Source: Mugil cephalus (taxonomy: Eukaryota; Chordata; Actinopteri; Mugiliformes; Mugilidae). Taken from it: a DNA stretch of 64,000 nucleotides. The notes beneath the pieces were generated by a model that had not been told where the DNA came from, ran no database searches, and saw only the letters and a list, made by a program, of their open reading frames with translations. Made by a program: the position numbers and the translations under genes. The first letter of the stretch is position 1; the number at the start of each line of letters is the position of its first letter. Of this stretch, positions 28,806 through 41,727 are shown one piece after another. The stretch spans positions 2,349,816 through 2,413,815 of the forward strand of contig NC_061785.1 in NCBI RefSeq assembly GCF_022458985.1, written 5' to 3'.

Positions 28806-29115
28806 TTGAGTCTTGTTTTTGGTTATTTTATGTCTCTTTCTACTGATTGTATATCTCTCTATAGTCATTTTATGTCTCTTTCTAGTCATTTATGTGTCTC
28901 TGTAATTATTGTTTGTTTCTTTATAGTGATTTATGTCTCTTATCCATCATTGTTCCTCTTTTTGGTTATTTTATGTCTCTTTCTCGTCCTTCTAGTTATT
29001 ACCTCTGCAACTAGTTTCTTATTAAATTAGATTAGATTAGATTAGATTAGATTAGATTAGATTAGATTACATTACATTAGATTAGATTACATTACATTAG
29101 ACTAGATAAATTTAG
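28806..29115. repeat. TGTCTCTTTCTAGTCATTT minisatellite and ATTAG pentamer array
   Basis: Bases 28806-29000 repeat the motif of the intron 6 minisatellite. Bases 29025-29110 are an array of ATTAG with some ATTAC variants. Confidence 0.85.
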
Positions 29116-30566
29116 ATTATATTATATTAGATTTAGTAGTGACTTTAGTACAGGTACATGCACAAATAAATGCAGTTTGATGTATAACCAGAGGTGCAAA
29201 AAGTTAAGAAAATAGCACAATAATAGGAAACAAGCTTAAACTATTTCATCAAGTATTTTACAATAGTATTATAAAAAGTGTAATACTACATATAAAATCA
29301 CACAATAATAAATAACTTTGACCTGAACACTTCTACTGGTTGAACATCGGTCACGTGGTGCAACAGACTGATGTTAAAAATAGAGGAGAACCAGGACAGT
29401 AAAATGTAGAGTTCAGTTATTTTCTTCCTGTCTAACTTGGATAAATCAATTCAGATCAAACCTCTGCCCCTCGGACCACCACCGCTTTAATCTGGGACGT
29501 CCAGCAGATGCCGGGGGCCATAGGGGGCCCTGATACTGGCCTACACAACCCAGGCAGAGATCGATAATGTCCAGTGGGCTTCCACCCGGCCTGACTGGAT
29601 CGCAATCTGCTCCGAATCTAGAACAAAGATTTCCAGTTTTAATTCACTGACGTTTTCTGGTAATTGACCACGATACAGGATTCGTTTGCCAGCTCTGCAC
29701 CACTGCACATTTTATTCATGGAATTATTGCTTTATACACAAATAAAATGTTTGAAGTTTGAAGCAATAAACACAAGTTATATATTTAAACGAGGTCATTC
29801 ATTAACACAATGATAAGAACTGACAGTACAGATTTAAAGTTAGAAATGATAGGTTGAAAAAGTGTCTTTTTTCCCACTAACTGAGAAAATACTGCCTGAA
29901 GAACATCATTCAAGATCTCTGTAGTACAATGAAGGTAAATTAGAGAAACTGATAACAAATGCTGTGAGTTCCTTCTATGTGATGCCTGGATGGGTTAATA
30001 CAAGACATGGAAGTGAAGTGGTTGTTGTTTGCATGTTTGGTGCAACTGTGTCAGCCTGGGGCGCTAAATGAATTCAAAGAAATCAATTCTCCATAGACTG
30101 GAGCCAGGTCAATACAGTTAGAGTAGGTTCCAGGAATGTGGTTCATACTGTATGTTAGCTAATGATAAATAAAGAAAGGCTGCTGAGATATGTTTGTGGT
30201 AGTTTAGAAAAAGAAAGCCGTCGCATAGAGACAAACTGTGTAGCACTATGTAAATGATTGAGTCACGTTTCAACAAATTCAATGGATCTTTATAAAAATA
30301 AATAGAATAATGTTCCACATATTTTTATTTTTTTAATGTATATTATTTTTGACGTTGTGTGAAACATGTAGAAGCCATTCATGTCTGTACGCAAAATATG
30401 AATCGACAGCTTAGCTTAGCTTAATTTAGCTTAGCCTAGCACATTACTGTAATGACACCATACTTTCGCAAATCCCGGCCCCCATACGGTCATTGTCCAA
30501 TCATACATCCTAGCAACCGTTACTACGTAAACAAGGTCAGTCAACCTGCCGACCTCCACAAGCTAC
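29116..30566. other. Intergenic sequence without recognised features
   Basis: This is AT-rich sequence between the otopetrin and kcnh6 3' ends. Bases 29460-29640 are GC-richer and may belong to a dispersed repeat that I cannot name. No exon-like open frame is seen. Confidence 0.5.
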
Positions 30567-30725
30567 ATGGTGAAGCGTGTGTGTCTATGGCCTCTGTAAG
30601 TCGGACACTACGTATCACAAGAGTTTAGCTGGGGGAGTCGTGTTCTTCCTGAAGCCAAAAACACAACAGGAGTGGAGCCTGAAGTGGATCAAACTGTGTG
30701 GAAGGCCCCACCCCCCTCGTCTGCT
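30567..30725 (+). mobile_element. THAP-domain relic
   Basis: Starting from an ATG at 30567, the translation gives MVKRVC, and then, after a one-base frame change, LCKSDTTYHKSLAGGVVFF, KPKTQQEWSLKWIKLCG and RPH. This is the CKSD...WIKLCGRPH pattern of THAP zinc-finger domains carried by fish transposon-derived sequences. The frameshift and lack of further coding sequence show it is dead. Confidence 0.65.
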
Positions 30726-31669
30726 CCAAGATAATCGGCTAGAATGAGCTAAAGCTATAGTGATAGCTAGCTAGTTAACGTTGATCTAGCAAGACTATAT
30801 GAGCCAGATGCTCATATATACAAAACTGTATCTCAAAGTTATGGTTACTATTGGTTATTATTAGTAATATCAGTGCCTAACTAACATTAGTTAAGTTCTT
30901 GTTAGCTAGCTAGCTAGCTGTTGTGTTGGATCTCAATGCTGGGAGCCTTCTCCAACATGCTAGATGTTACCTCTATTTTGTTTTATTGTTGGGTTTCAGA
31001 GAGAATGCTAAAAATTAAATAAACAGCAACTAAATTACAACTTACAGCTGGTTCATTGCTTCCTTGTTTATGGTCTTTGCGCTAAACTATGCTAACCTTT
31101 TGCTCCCTGTATAATGCCATATTTACCGTCTGGATGTGTGTGGTATTCATCTTTGCATCTAAACGTATCCCAATATGTGAAACCAAGCCTTAATTCTCAA
31201 ATTAATATCAGTATTGTCAACGCCGAGGCTCTGGTCAGTGGATAGAAAACATTTAAGTCAATTACTGAGGATTTAAAAATGAGTCAGGATGGAACAGGGG
31301 CTGTGAAAAATGTATCGAGCTGTAATTGTAAAAGAGGACAACAAGAACATCACTAGAACAAATGTCCATTAAAAAGTATGATAACTCTTTCACATCATAC
31401 ATTCAAAGGAGTGTAAATGTTTTCAAGTATTATTCTGGAGTTTACTTCGTAAATGCAGCAGATGATGTGTTTAACCTGTGACATGGAAGTCCTTGTCGGT
31501 CACCACTATCCGATTTCTACACTACTTGTCCAAATACCATCGAGGAATCTTGTTGCTGAATATACAGACCTGATCACGCGGTGCCTTCCGAAAGTCGGAA
31601 ATACAACTTTTCCTTCCAAAAGAGTCTTAAAGCAGCAGAGGTTTACGGTTTTGAAAGTCACACTGGTCG

Positions 31670-34600
31670 TCAGATGGCGGGCAGGGAAGGATCGGAGAGG
31701 TGTTTCGGGATCTCGGACGGCTCCGAGGCGACGTCCAGGTTCCCCGGCAGAGAGGGGTAGCGGAGGTTGCTGCTCAGCCTGGAGTTCGCTGTTAAATCTG
31801 TACTGGTGTCAGTTTCGGGGGTGACAGTCGCGTGGATTCCACTAGACAGCAGCTCCTGAGACTTCTTCTCTGTGAATTGAAGGTCAGCGTGGGCTGAACT
31901 CTGAAGGAAAAGAAGAAATCACAAAGGTTGATGTATGGAAACTTGCTGTAATAATAAGTAATAATATCTAACATTGGTTTTCCTGTTTTTTTGGTATGTG
32001 TGTTTCAGTACCTGTGTGGGTGGCAGGTTGTCCATCTGAATGGGGGAAATGGGATACATGCTGTGAAGAACTGGATTTCCAGCGCCGTACAGACCGGGGG
32101 AATCAGTGGGGAGGGTGCTAGACGATACAGTGCTATAAGCCGGAGGTACGGGAACAATCTGCCTCTGGAGAAGCTGCAGAATAACGTTGATGTCAGCTGT
32201 CATACGAGTTTCCAATCTGGGAAGAACAGCAGAAGCAGAAGAAGGTAGTTGTGACTAGGGATGGGTGTTGATACTGGGTACCACAGTGGCACCGGCGCTG
32301 ACTCTAACGGAAGTAACGGAGACCGAAAAGCAACACAGATTTTGGTGGTTCATTTTTGGGTGCCAGTGAATCTTTATTTAGCTTAGCCCCCTTAGCTCTA
32401 TTGCTGTGCTGACGCTACACATGAGGTCATGTCAGTTTTTCACCTACATGGATGGAAGTGAACCTTCAAAATGTCTAAGGACAAACGTTTGTCAAAAGTT
32501 TGTCTGGACTTCACCTCTAAAGATGCAGACTGGTCAACCTGCAACAAGGGAGGTAACACCTGGAATTAGATTCAGCATCTGACCACACTTTTATTAAAAG
32601 ACCAGCCTGACAGACCCCACACCACTGGTTTTATTAGGAGAATTATGACAGTCTGTTGGGTTATCAGATAAAATCTTAACAGTATCCCAAGATGTGACGA
32701 TTAAAAGATCATATCTGAGAACACTAAAGAAAAACTGGACTTGTACAGTTCCTTGAAGACCTTTCTCCACTAATCTGGTAACCATGTTCCAAAGCAAACC
32801 CTCCTTAAACTTGTGGTGAGATTATAAACGCGAATGCACCTGTTTAGCTGTGAATGCAGAACTTCTAGACGAGACTGGAGCTCACTGGGCCTTTCTTCTG
32901 TGAACGGCGGTGGGTGGTATGAATTGCGGGCGGAAGAAGATCGCCAGGTACGACTGGAAAACTGCTGCGACTGTCGTTCTGGCCAATATCGATACAAGCC
33001 CGGCACGTTCAAAGAGGAGGCTGAGAAATATATACAGGCAAGAGACTGATGTTTGTTTGATGAAAACGAGTAGAAATGCAAAATATGAGGATTTGGCCAC
33101 TAGTGGCACCGTGGAACAATCCTTAATTCTACCTTGGTGGCCCAGATCTAAGGAGGCATCCCGCCCTACTGAGTTGCCACTAGGGGGCAGCAGTTGCACC
33201 ACAGGCGGAGAGTATTCCCGTTTGGCCTCTTCTGGAGGGTAAAGCTCGACTTTCGCACCGTGGACAAGAGGCTTCGTCAGGTCCTCGCTCGACTGTGAAC
33301 ATGGGGATCCGTAGCTGCAATGGTCCTGAGGAGGCGACCGAGGGAAGGACCGACGTGGATACGAGTCTTCGTGATCGATTCCGTCTGTTTATAGAAAAGC
33401 AGTTGTTTCAGTTCTTATGTACAGGAGCAGGCTCGGAATCTGTGTATCATTCAATTCTCAAGACAAAACCGAAACTAAATAATGACTTGTTTTCTCAACG
33501 TTTGTTTCCAAAACCAACTAATTTTTCTGATTTCAGATTTTGTGCACAAATTGACCACATGCGGGCATCTCACCTGGCCTAATCCGACAGTCCAGTGAGT
33601 GGAGTCTGTGCCTCGGTTTACTGGGGCGATATCCACAGTCGTCGCCAGACTCATCTGTTGTTGACATTATTATTGGCGGCACTTGATCAGCCTGACGACC
33701 AGAGGCAAAAATTACATCATTTTTAGACAACATTTATCAAATATTTTTCACAGCCGACAGCTAAACGTACATCTCTTAGGTCAAAGGTTATCTCTAGGTT
33801 CCTCCAGAAGTCGTCCGCGAAGCTCGGGTAGAGGTCCAGGACCTCGAGCAGGTCATCCCTGAGGATGCGGTGCAGGTCACAGTAGGTGATGGTGTGTACG
33901 TCTGAGTTGGACTTCCCCGGCTCATCGTACAGGTGGATGAGCTCACCGAAGACGTCATTCTTTTCTGCAAAAGAATCACGAATGTGTTTTTAAATGTGCA
34001 GATGCTTTGCAAAGAATACTAGGGTTTGCATGACTTGCATGATTTTTTATTTTTTTTTAAGTAATTTAAAGTGGTACAGATTTACCTAATATGGCTACCA
34101 CCACGTCGTCCCTGATGACCTGGATGGAGCCACGTGCAATGAAACAGAGGGAGTCCAGGATGTCTCCATAGTGGATCAGAGTGTCTCCTGGTGGCGCATG
34201 GACCGTCTTGAACCTCTTGGCTAAGGCCCGCAGACATGCTTGACTGCCTCCACGGAAAGCTTTGCAGTTCTGCAACAGAGACCTGTTCAAGTGCAAACAG
34301 ATGTCGGCCTGCAGGGACTGTGGAAACCCCTTCAACACCTGAAGAAGGGAACACAAAACCACATGAGTGACTGGATTTAATCGTATCAGGACTAAGTATG
34401 GGCCTCGATTACCAGTTCTTTTAAAGAACCAGTTCCAGCTGGTTCAATTCATCGATATCATTAGCCTTCATGCTTATCAATTACTTTTATGGATACTTTT
34501 CGCGCCAAATGTTTACAGACAAGATGGTGGCGGGAATGCACCTAAAAGTTGTTTGCCAGTTGTGTGGCTTCACTATGCAGCACCGTAATTTCAAGCAAGG

Positions 34601-37600
34601 ACGACAACACCACCAACAAGCTGAAGCATTTGCGACGATGCACGGCACGGCAGAGCAGAGCTAGTGATGATCCATTGACCAGTTTCCTATTTGTTTACTT
34701 ACACAAGCTCTTATCTCTTGTTCAGAAACTCAATAAAATTGCTGTTGTTTACACGAAAGTACAAACGATTAATTTTTCTAGGGAATCGATAAAGAATCGG
34801 ATCGATAAGCAGAATCGATAATGGCATCGGTATCACTAAAATCTCATCGATGCCCATCCCTAAACAGGATGTTGTTCTGTTGTGTTGTTTTACTCACAGC
34901 ATTCATATCGATGCCGTTTGTGTAGGACCAGGCGTGCTGAAAGTATTCCTCCAGTCTCTGGCGCAGACCACCTGGAATTTGGTGGAAGCGGATGAACTCT
35001 TTGACCCGAAGCATCTGGGTGTGGTAGCGGGTCGTACCGGAGTACAGCCGCTGGATGATAGCCGACACATTCCCGAATATGCTGGCATACATGAGGGCTT
35101 TAAAAGAAGGGAAACAGGAGAGAGGAAATAATTAAAAAAAAGCTAAAGAAAGACCAACTGGACTTGTTGAATTTCTTGATAATTCAGCGTTTCGTTTCAT
35201 CCAACAAAAGTCGAAGTAGCACCCCTTTAGCAAAAAGAAAAAATATATAATTGCAATTATTTTTGTACAGTTCCCTAATAGACAGTTGTTATCCATCTCT
35301 TTCTCCCATCTAGGAAGGTTCACAGGTGATGGTATATCCAAAAAACAGTGAATAACTGGACTTGTAGAGTTTCTTGAAGATGTTCCTTCCAAGTCTTCAG
35401 TTCTAAAGGACTGGTGAAGGAGTCGGTTTGACAACCAGACGCTTACCTGTTGTTGGTGGACACAGTTTGACTCTGTCGTCTTCCTCTAGTGAATGGTTAA
35501 GGTGCTTATAGAATACTGTGGGACATACCAATACTTATACTTCTGTCTCATCAGTCTGACTCGCTCTGTAAGAAATGCTAGCCAGTCATACAAACGTCTT
35601 TATCTCTGAGCCTCCTCAGTTAACCTTACTGATTCTTTGTTGATCCAAAACAGTCAATTAGAAAATTGCAGAGATGGAAGCAGTCGGAAATACCAAAGAG
35701 GAAACACGCTGCTACCAAGAGGATGAATCACAGCTCCTGTGGTCTGCGTCTCTGTGATGCGTAGTTACATTTCTGCATTTACGCTAGACTCTGCAGAGGT
35801 GCCTGTGTTGTCGCCTCTAAAGCCTCTAAACCACCTATTACATGAATTTCAGGGTGTAGCTGTGTTTCAATTACAGTTTTCAGCTAAATAAAAGCAATAT
35901 TTCTGAAAATTTGATAAAGTAGAACTGCTCTTTGTGCATGTTTTAATTGATCGTAAAGTTTCGACTCACGGTATCCCCCATGTTTAGGGACGGATTCTCC
36001 AATTCGACACAGATGTCTTCCTTTACTCCTCTTTCAAACCTTTTGTCTTCTCTGGGTAAAATGTGGAGGTTTATTGTCTTCAAAGGAGCGTCCTTTGTCC
36101 TTCAGGTGTCGGTGGATTCAGCTGAATTGTTTCCTGAAAGATTCTGATGGGTTTCTGACTCACAGATGTTCCTACTTAGAACTCATCCGTCCTTTAAAAA
36201 TGACCACATGCATTAAACATCTTTAAGAAACTCCACAAGTCCAGATAGCGTTTGTTGGACACACGATAACCTGGAAGACGGAGAACCTTCACAGACAGGA
36301 GACAGGACACAGATTACTGATTACTGAGCATTACGTTAAATATGTTGTCTATTAAGGGGCTGTTTTTGCTGAAGTGGTGCTACTTTGACTTTTGTGGGGA
36401 GGGTAGACGAGAACCCCTTCTTCAACTCACATCCGATGACCATGACGCAGATGGAGAAGATCTTCTCAGAGTTGGTGTTCGGTGACACGTTACCGAACCC
36501 GACGCTGGTCAAGCTGCTCAGGGTGAAGTACAGGGCGGTGACGTACTTGTCTTTGACCGAGGGGCCGGAGGTGGCGTCGCTGTCGTTGTAGGCCTTCCCC
36601 AGTTGCTCGGCCAGGTTGTCGAGCCAACCGGTCTCCGTGTACGGCCTCTCCACGAAGCCGATGGCGTACCAGATGCAGGCCAGCCAGTGGGCGATGAGCA
36701 CAAATGTGCACATGAGCAGGAAGAGGACGGCGGCGCCGTACTCAGAATACCGGTCCAGCTTTCTGGCCACGCGGACCAGGCGAAGCAGCCGAGCTGTTTT
36801 CAGGAGGCTGGTTAAGGTCGCCATCTTTTGGTTTGGATTGACAACGGAGAACAAGGTTTAACCCCTTTTTGCACAAAATACCCATTTAAGACAAAGTAAA
36901 CTGAGTTTCGTTCATGAACATGTTGGAGCTCATTCATGTTCTTGGTCTCTTTTTAAAGACAAGACTCTGAAGTTTCTATCACAAAAGTCAAAATAACTCT
37001 AAGTGGTTTAGTTCTGGAGGAATCAAGGTTGGAACATAACAATTTTTTTTTTGTTGTAAAAATGTGACTTTTATCATTTGCATCATGCAGCATTTACTCG
37101 AACACACCTGGTGTATAGAGCTAATTGCACACTGTAGCCTCAACTAAACAGCTGCTTTGTTTATAAATGCTTTTTCAATAATTCTTTAAAACTCATCCTG
37201 GCTCAACCAGCAACTTCTTAGATAAAATTCTGCCATCTGCCAGAATTTTTGTATTTTACTACAAGACCACACGCAGCGACTAAGAACGGCTACTTGCATC
37301 TCTATGTATGTATTTTTAAGTTGAATTTCTCTGAGTCTGTTATAAAAAAATAAAAAACCTTTTACCTCATCAGAGCCGGACCTAACAATGAGGAGGTCAA
37401 AGGGGACGGCGGCGAACAGATCGATGGGGAACCAGCCCTTGATGTAGTGTTTGGCTATCCGGCCGGGCTGGGTGACCACCTCGTCGTTTTGGTCCACGTA
37501 CGTCGTCCGCAGGTTGATGACGATGTCCACGATGAAGAGCACGTCCACCATGAGGTCGGCCACGTTCAGGGGGTTACAGGTGTAGCCACAGTTCCTCCGG

Positions 37601-40320
37601 CGGGACTCCCTGTGCTCGTCCAGGAGGAAGGTGGCCGAGTAGGGGGTGAACACGGCCGTGTAGAGGACCAGGATGAGGATGATCCAGTCCCAGAAGGCCT
37701 TGAACGGGCTGTAGTGCAGCATGATCCACCACGTCGTCTCCGGAACCTGGAGTTTATATTCAGGGAGGACGTCGGACTCCAAAGAAAGAACCTGAGAGGA
37801 ATAAGAATACAAATAAACATGTAATGAGCATCAAACTGAAATATATTAAATTAAGGTAAAATATGTTTCTTTGACTCACTTTAATTCTTTTATCTTGATA
37901 AAAATAATTCTAACTTATAGAAAATTAATGTTTAAAATGAGTTTAAATTTGATCTTTAAAGAATCACATTAAAAAAGAAAACGACTAAATGTAACAAACT
38001 GTTTCAACTATTGCCACAGGAGACGAAGGAGGAAGAGGAGACGCTGAAGGAGATGAAGATGTAGAAGGAGAAGAAGAAGGAGGAGTAGATGGAGAAGAGG
38101 AGGAGGAGAGGGGAGGAAGGGAAGGAAAAGAAGATGAGGAACAAGGAGAGGAGGAAGAGAAGAAGTTAAAGGAGGAGGAGGCGCAAGAAGGAGAAAAGAA
38201 ATCAGAGGAGGAGGAAACAAGGAGAAGAAGGAGGAAGGAGGAGGAGACGAAAAAGATGTAGAAAGAAGAGGAGAAGGAGAGGAAGAAGGAGGAAGTAAAG
38301 AGAATAGAGGATGAGGAGCAGATGATGAGGAATGAGGAGATGAAGGAAGATGGAAAAAGAGGAGGAGGAGAATAAGGAAGAAGGAGGAAGGGAGGAGCAT
38401 GAGGATACAAACGCAGGGGAAAAAGAAGGAGGAGGAAGAGGAGCAGATGAGGAGATGAAGGGAGTAGAGAAAGGAGAAAAGGAGGAGGAAAGGGAGGAGG
38501 AGGTGAATCAGAAAATAAAGAAGAAAGACAACATCTGTAAAACCAAACTTGTCTTTATCTATAGTTTATTATTCCGTCATACCCCCCCCCCAAACCCCCC
38601 CACCTCCTCCCCCCCTGCCCCTCCCTCATGCCCCTCCCACTGGGGCAGCGGGGCAGGACGTTTGGCCCCTGGGGGCAACAACAGCATCTGAACTGAAGCC
38701 GCCAACAAACCGATTTTTCCACTCGCGGGTTAATGAGCAGCAGACGTCCGTCAGGGGGCGGAGCCTCTGTATTTACTTCCAGGTACCTGAGTGACCTTCT
38801 CTGTGACGTTCTGAGAGCAGTCCTTCACCTTGGAGGGGCGGAGCACCTCCATCCTGGGAGGTGGAGGCGGAGGCGGAGGCGGAGGCGAGCGGCACTCGGG
38901 GCTCCTCCCGGCTGGTCCCCCACTCTTCATGAGGTCTGCGTCAGACATGGAGCTCTGCTGGAACGACACCAAAAAACTTTAATGGCAGATTTATACCGAT
39001 CAGCCATAACATCATGACCGCCGTCCTGATATGGTGTCTGTCTCCCTGGAGGAGACTCTGAAGAGAATGGACCTGGACCTGGGACATACTGGGTCAAAAC
39101 CGTTTTTATTTTTTTAAACTTTATTCTGATTGTTTTGGGTTGGATCCATCTTTTAGGACATGGTTTTCAAAGTGTGAGGTGCGTCTCCCCTGGGGGATAA
39201 ATAATAAACCTGAAAATAGTTTAAACATCTGGTTAGCTAACTACGGTGCGTGCGAGGGTTCGAGTTTTAGTCGGCTAAAGAGTCTGGGACGAGCAGAAAA
39301 CAGAGGAAGTTTGATTATTTAAAGTTTGACTTTTCATGGTCCTTGTCCCAATTTACATGGAATAACTCATGGGAACATCTTCCTCCTCCACACTAGGTGG
39401 CGATATGTGTCTTTTCAGCGGGTTAATATGGCCCCCTTTCTAGTTGACCTGTTACGTCAAATAATAAACAGCTGGAGTCGTTCATGTGTCAGAACGACAT
39501 TTAAACAACAACTAGACGGATAATAGTCCAGCTTTTTAATGTGAGCGCTACTTCTGGTGCAGGTAGATGGCGCTATCCCTCAGGTGCTTCTTCTACCGGC
39601 TCTATTTACCTTCTTGGATGCTTTGTCTAGTTTAACTCTAAATAAGGCGTTTACATGCAAGAGAAAATCAATTTCCAATCCCATTATTGGATTAAGTAGA
39701 ACTCTGATATTAGTCAGTTACATGTTACTTAAGTTGTCCAGTTAAAGTCAGATTAAGGCAATAATTTTTTTTTTCACATGCATATAAACACAGTCATCAG
39801 TGTTATTTGCAAAGAGGAGCCAGTTAACAACAGTATGTGACCATGTAAACTCCCTGAAGCATCAACAGTAACAGTAATAATAGTAATGACAGTAATGTTA
39901 GTAATAATAATAATAATGATAGTAATAATAACGATAGTAATAACAGTAGTAATAATAATAATGATAGTAATAGGACATGGGTTTTAAACTCATTTTAGTT
40001 TCAAGAGCAAAGAAGAACAAGAACATTGTGAATTCTTTTACAGCAGGGTCATTGCTAAATGTTATTAACTTCTCCTGTCAGTGGTCATAATGTTGTGGCT
40101 GATCGCTGTATATCACCCACTTTAAAACAGTAGCTGCCCCCCCCCCCCCTTCCCAAAAGGTCTCTGCCTTCAAATATTGGACAATATCATAATGTCATAG
40201 GAAGAGAAATGAAAAGATAAAAACAAAGAGAAACTTTAAATCAAATAAACTCACCCGATCAGAAACCAGGATCCTGGAGCCTCGACTCAAACGTCCATCC
40301 TCCTCAACACACGGTTCTTC
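31670..40320 (-). CDS. kcnh6: ERG-type voltage-gated potassium channel, 5' end not identified
   Basis: Thirteen coding exons in order: 40320-40255, 38957-38787, 37791-37366, 36824-36431, 35097-34898, 34338-34086, 33964-33771, 33691-33574, 33384-33133, 33020-32840, 32216-32012 and 31900-31670 are the twelve certain ones or nearly so; any exon 5' of 40320 is unrecognised, so twelve are placed and at least one more is needed for a start. They join in phase to about 896 residues. A linker ending NVTEKVTQ precedes S1. S1-S4 follow ([20 protein letters not shown]), S4 reads [20 protein letters not shown], and the ERG selectivity filter is SVGFGN. The C-linker and cyclic-nucleotide-binding homology domain follow ([35 protein letters not shown]), then a coiled coil and a C-terminus ending [11 protein letters not shown]. 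The S3-S4 region and exon boundary favour KCNH6 over KCNH2/7, and taco1 is next door as in mammals. No PAS-domain exon is visible upstream. In fish hearts kcnh6 homologues carry the rapid delayed rectifier current. Confidence 0.93.
32257..32575 (+). mobile_element. hAT/ZBED-type relic in a kcnh6 intron
   Basis: It begins with TAGGGATGGGTGTTGATAC, resembling the terminal repeat of the element at 34392. The plus strand then encodes [18 protein letters not shown] and KGGNT, a decayed BED zinc finger of the kind at the N-terminus of hAT transposases. The right end was not found. Confidence 0.6.
32690..32775 (+). repeat. Dispersed repeat family A in a kcnh6 intron
   Basis: Contains AACTGGACTTGTACAGTTCC and TTGAAGACC, the core shared by the other family A copies. 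Confidence 0.55.
34392..34862 (+). mobile_element. hAT element remnant with BED-finger sequence, TIRs and target duplication
   Basis: The left end TAAGTATGGGCCTCGA and the reverse complement of the right end, TAGGGATGGGCATCGA, match at 13 of 16 bases. The flanking octamers ATCAGGAC (34384-34391) and AACAGGAT (34863-34870) agree at 6 of 8, the target-site length of hAT transposons. Inside, VVCQLCG and, in another frame, [12 protein letters not shown] are halves of a frameshifted BED zinc finger. At 471 bp it is an internally deleted copy. Confidence 0.75.
35145..35440 (+). repeat. Dispersed repeat family A, two partial copies in a kcnh6 intron
   Basis: ACTGGACTTGTTGAATTTCT near 35157 and ACTGGACTTGTAGAGTTTCT near 35354 are two direct copies of the same core; the second is followed by TGAAGATGTTCC. 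Confidence 0.6.
36150..36305 (-). repeat. Dispersed repeat family A in a kcnh6 intron, inverted
   Basis: The plus strand reads AAACATCTTTAAGAAACTCC then ACAAGTCCAG, and ends with GGAGAACCTTCACAGACAG. That end is the reverse complement of the sequence starting the copy at 16805. Confidence 0.6.
38018..38530. repeat. Polypurine tract of about 500 bp in a kcnh6 intron
   Basis: The plus strand is almost entirely A and G (GAGGAGGAGAAGAAGG-type words). On the sense strand of kcnh6 it is a long polypyrimidine run, starting about 230 bases before the acceptor of the exon encoding S1-S3. Confidence 0.95.
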
Positions 40321-41727
40321 CTGCAGCGTGGATGGAAGCAGATGTCAGGGTTGACCCCCCCCTCCCGTCCCCGTCCCCGTCCTGTCCCTTTGGTCCAGCT
40401 CTGGTCCAGGTCAGAGGACGTCCCACAGTTCCCCACCAGCACTGGAAACCAATCGATGGTTCGCTATGATGAAGCCGAGAGGACGAGGAATCAATGAGGA
40501 GCTCGGAGCCATTTACTCTGGAGACCTCAGAGCTTTAAGCTTAGATTAATGTAAAAGTCCAGGATGTGACATACTGTATATATATAAATATATATATATA
40601 AATATATATATGTAATATGAGAGAGAGCGGAACTCAATACATGACAGTAAACTTTAATATCGACTGGATGGGAACGTGGAGGGAAATGACCTGTGGTGAC
40701 TTCAGCTGGAACCAACAACATGAACGAGACTCAAACTGACACGTTACAAACGAACCTCATGTTTGTGACGATCCTGTTCTTTCTCTTATGTATTTATTAA
40801 AGTCTGGACTCGTTGTGCTTCAACATGTTCAGTGCTGCCACCGCACAACAGAAACTCTGACAACTACTTACTTTAATTTAAAAAAGAAAGAAAGAATGAA
40901 ACATCTAAGCGACTTATTTTTTGGTGTAATAAGTAATTTACTTAATTGATTTATTTATTTTGGTTTGTTTTTCTGAGTAATTTATTTATTGATTAATTTA
41001 TTTTTTGGTTTGTTGATTGAAGTTTTTTTTTCCTTATTCCATATTTTTTCTATTTACTCTAATAGGAGGGAAAAAATTACCATGAAAAACAGAGAGGGTT
41101 AGAAAAAATAAATATCTGAAAAACAGGAAAAATAAAAAAATAAATAAATAGTAACAAACCAAAGAATTATATTACTCTTACTTATAATTGGCCTGAAAAA
41201 CAAACTCAAAAATAAGTTACTTAGAAAAAAAAAATGTTTTTTTCCAAATGAATGCAATAAGCTTCTGTAGTTTTATTATTTTTACATATTTTCTATATTT
41301 TAGAGACAAAAATGATGAATTAATTAATAAAATAAGCAGCGTAGTAATGAACTGAGGAATTTAACGTCTCGTTTTCGTGCCTTAAAATGAGTTTGAACTT
41401 TTTTATTTTGCTTTTTTTTTTGTTCTTTTAGCTCATTTTAGTGACATGTGTGGAATAAAATACAGCTTTAAAAATAAAAAAAATAATAATAATTTTCAAT
41501 AGTTCATTTAATTTAATAGTTTATTTTCCTCAATAAACAAAACGCAGTGAATGAACAGAATCAGCTGCTGCAGAACAAACGTCAAAGCTGATGGTTTTAC
41601 ATGAAGCATGTGGAGCAGAGAGAACTTTCTCCTCTTTAATCATTTTATCTTTAAAAGAAAGAAAGAACCGACCTGGTCAGAATGACTTCAAAGTTCCTCG
41701 TCTGAGTTTCATCTTAAATCATCTTTA

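Noticed and set aside
38008-38410. Ser/Leu/Pro-rich minus-strand frames of 130-141 codons
   Set aside because: They arise from the polypurine tract; any frame in such sequence stays open.
40330-40515. Candidate kcnh6 first exon beginning MAPSSSLIPRPLGF
   Set aside because: The frame reaches a stop after about 33 codons, and the only GT nearby (GTGGGG) is a weak donor in the wrong phase for the next exon.
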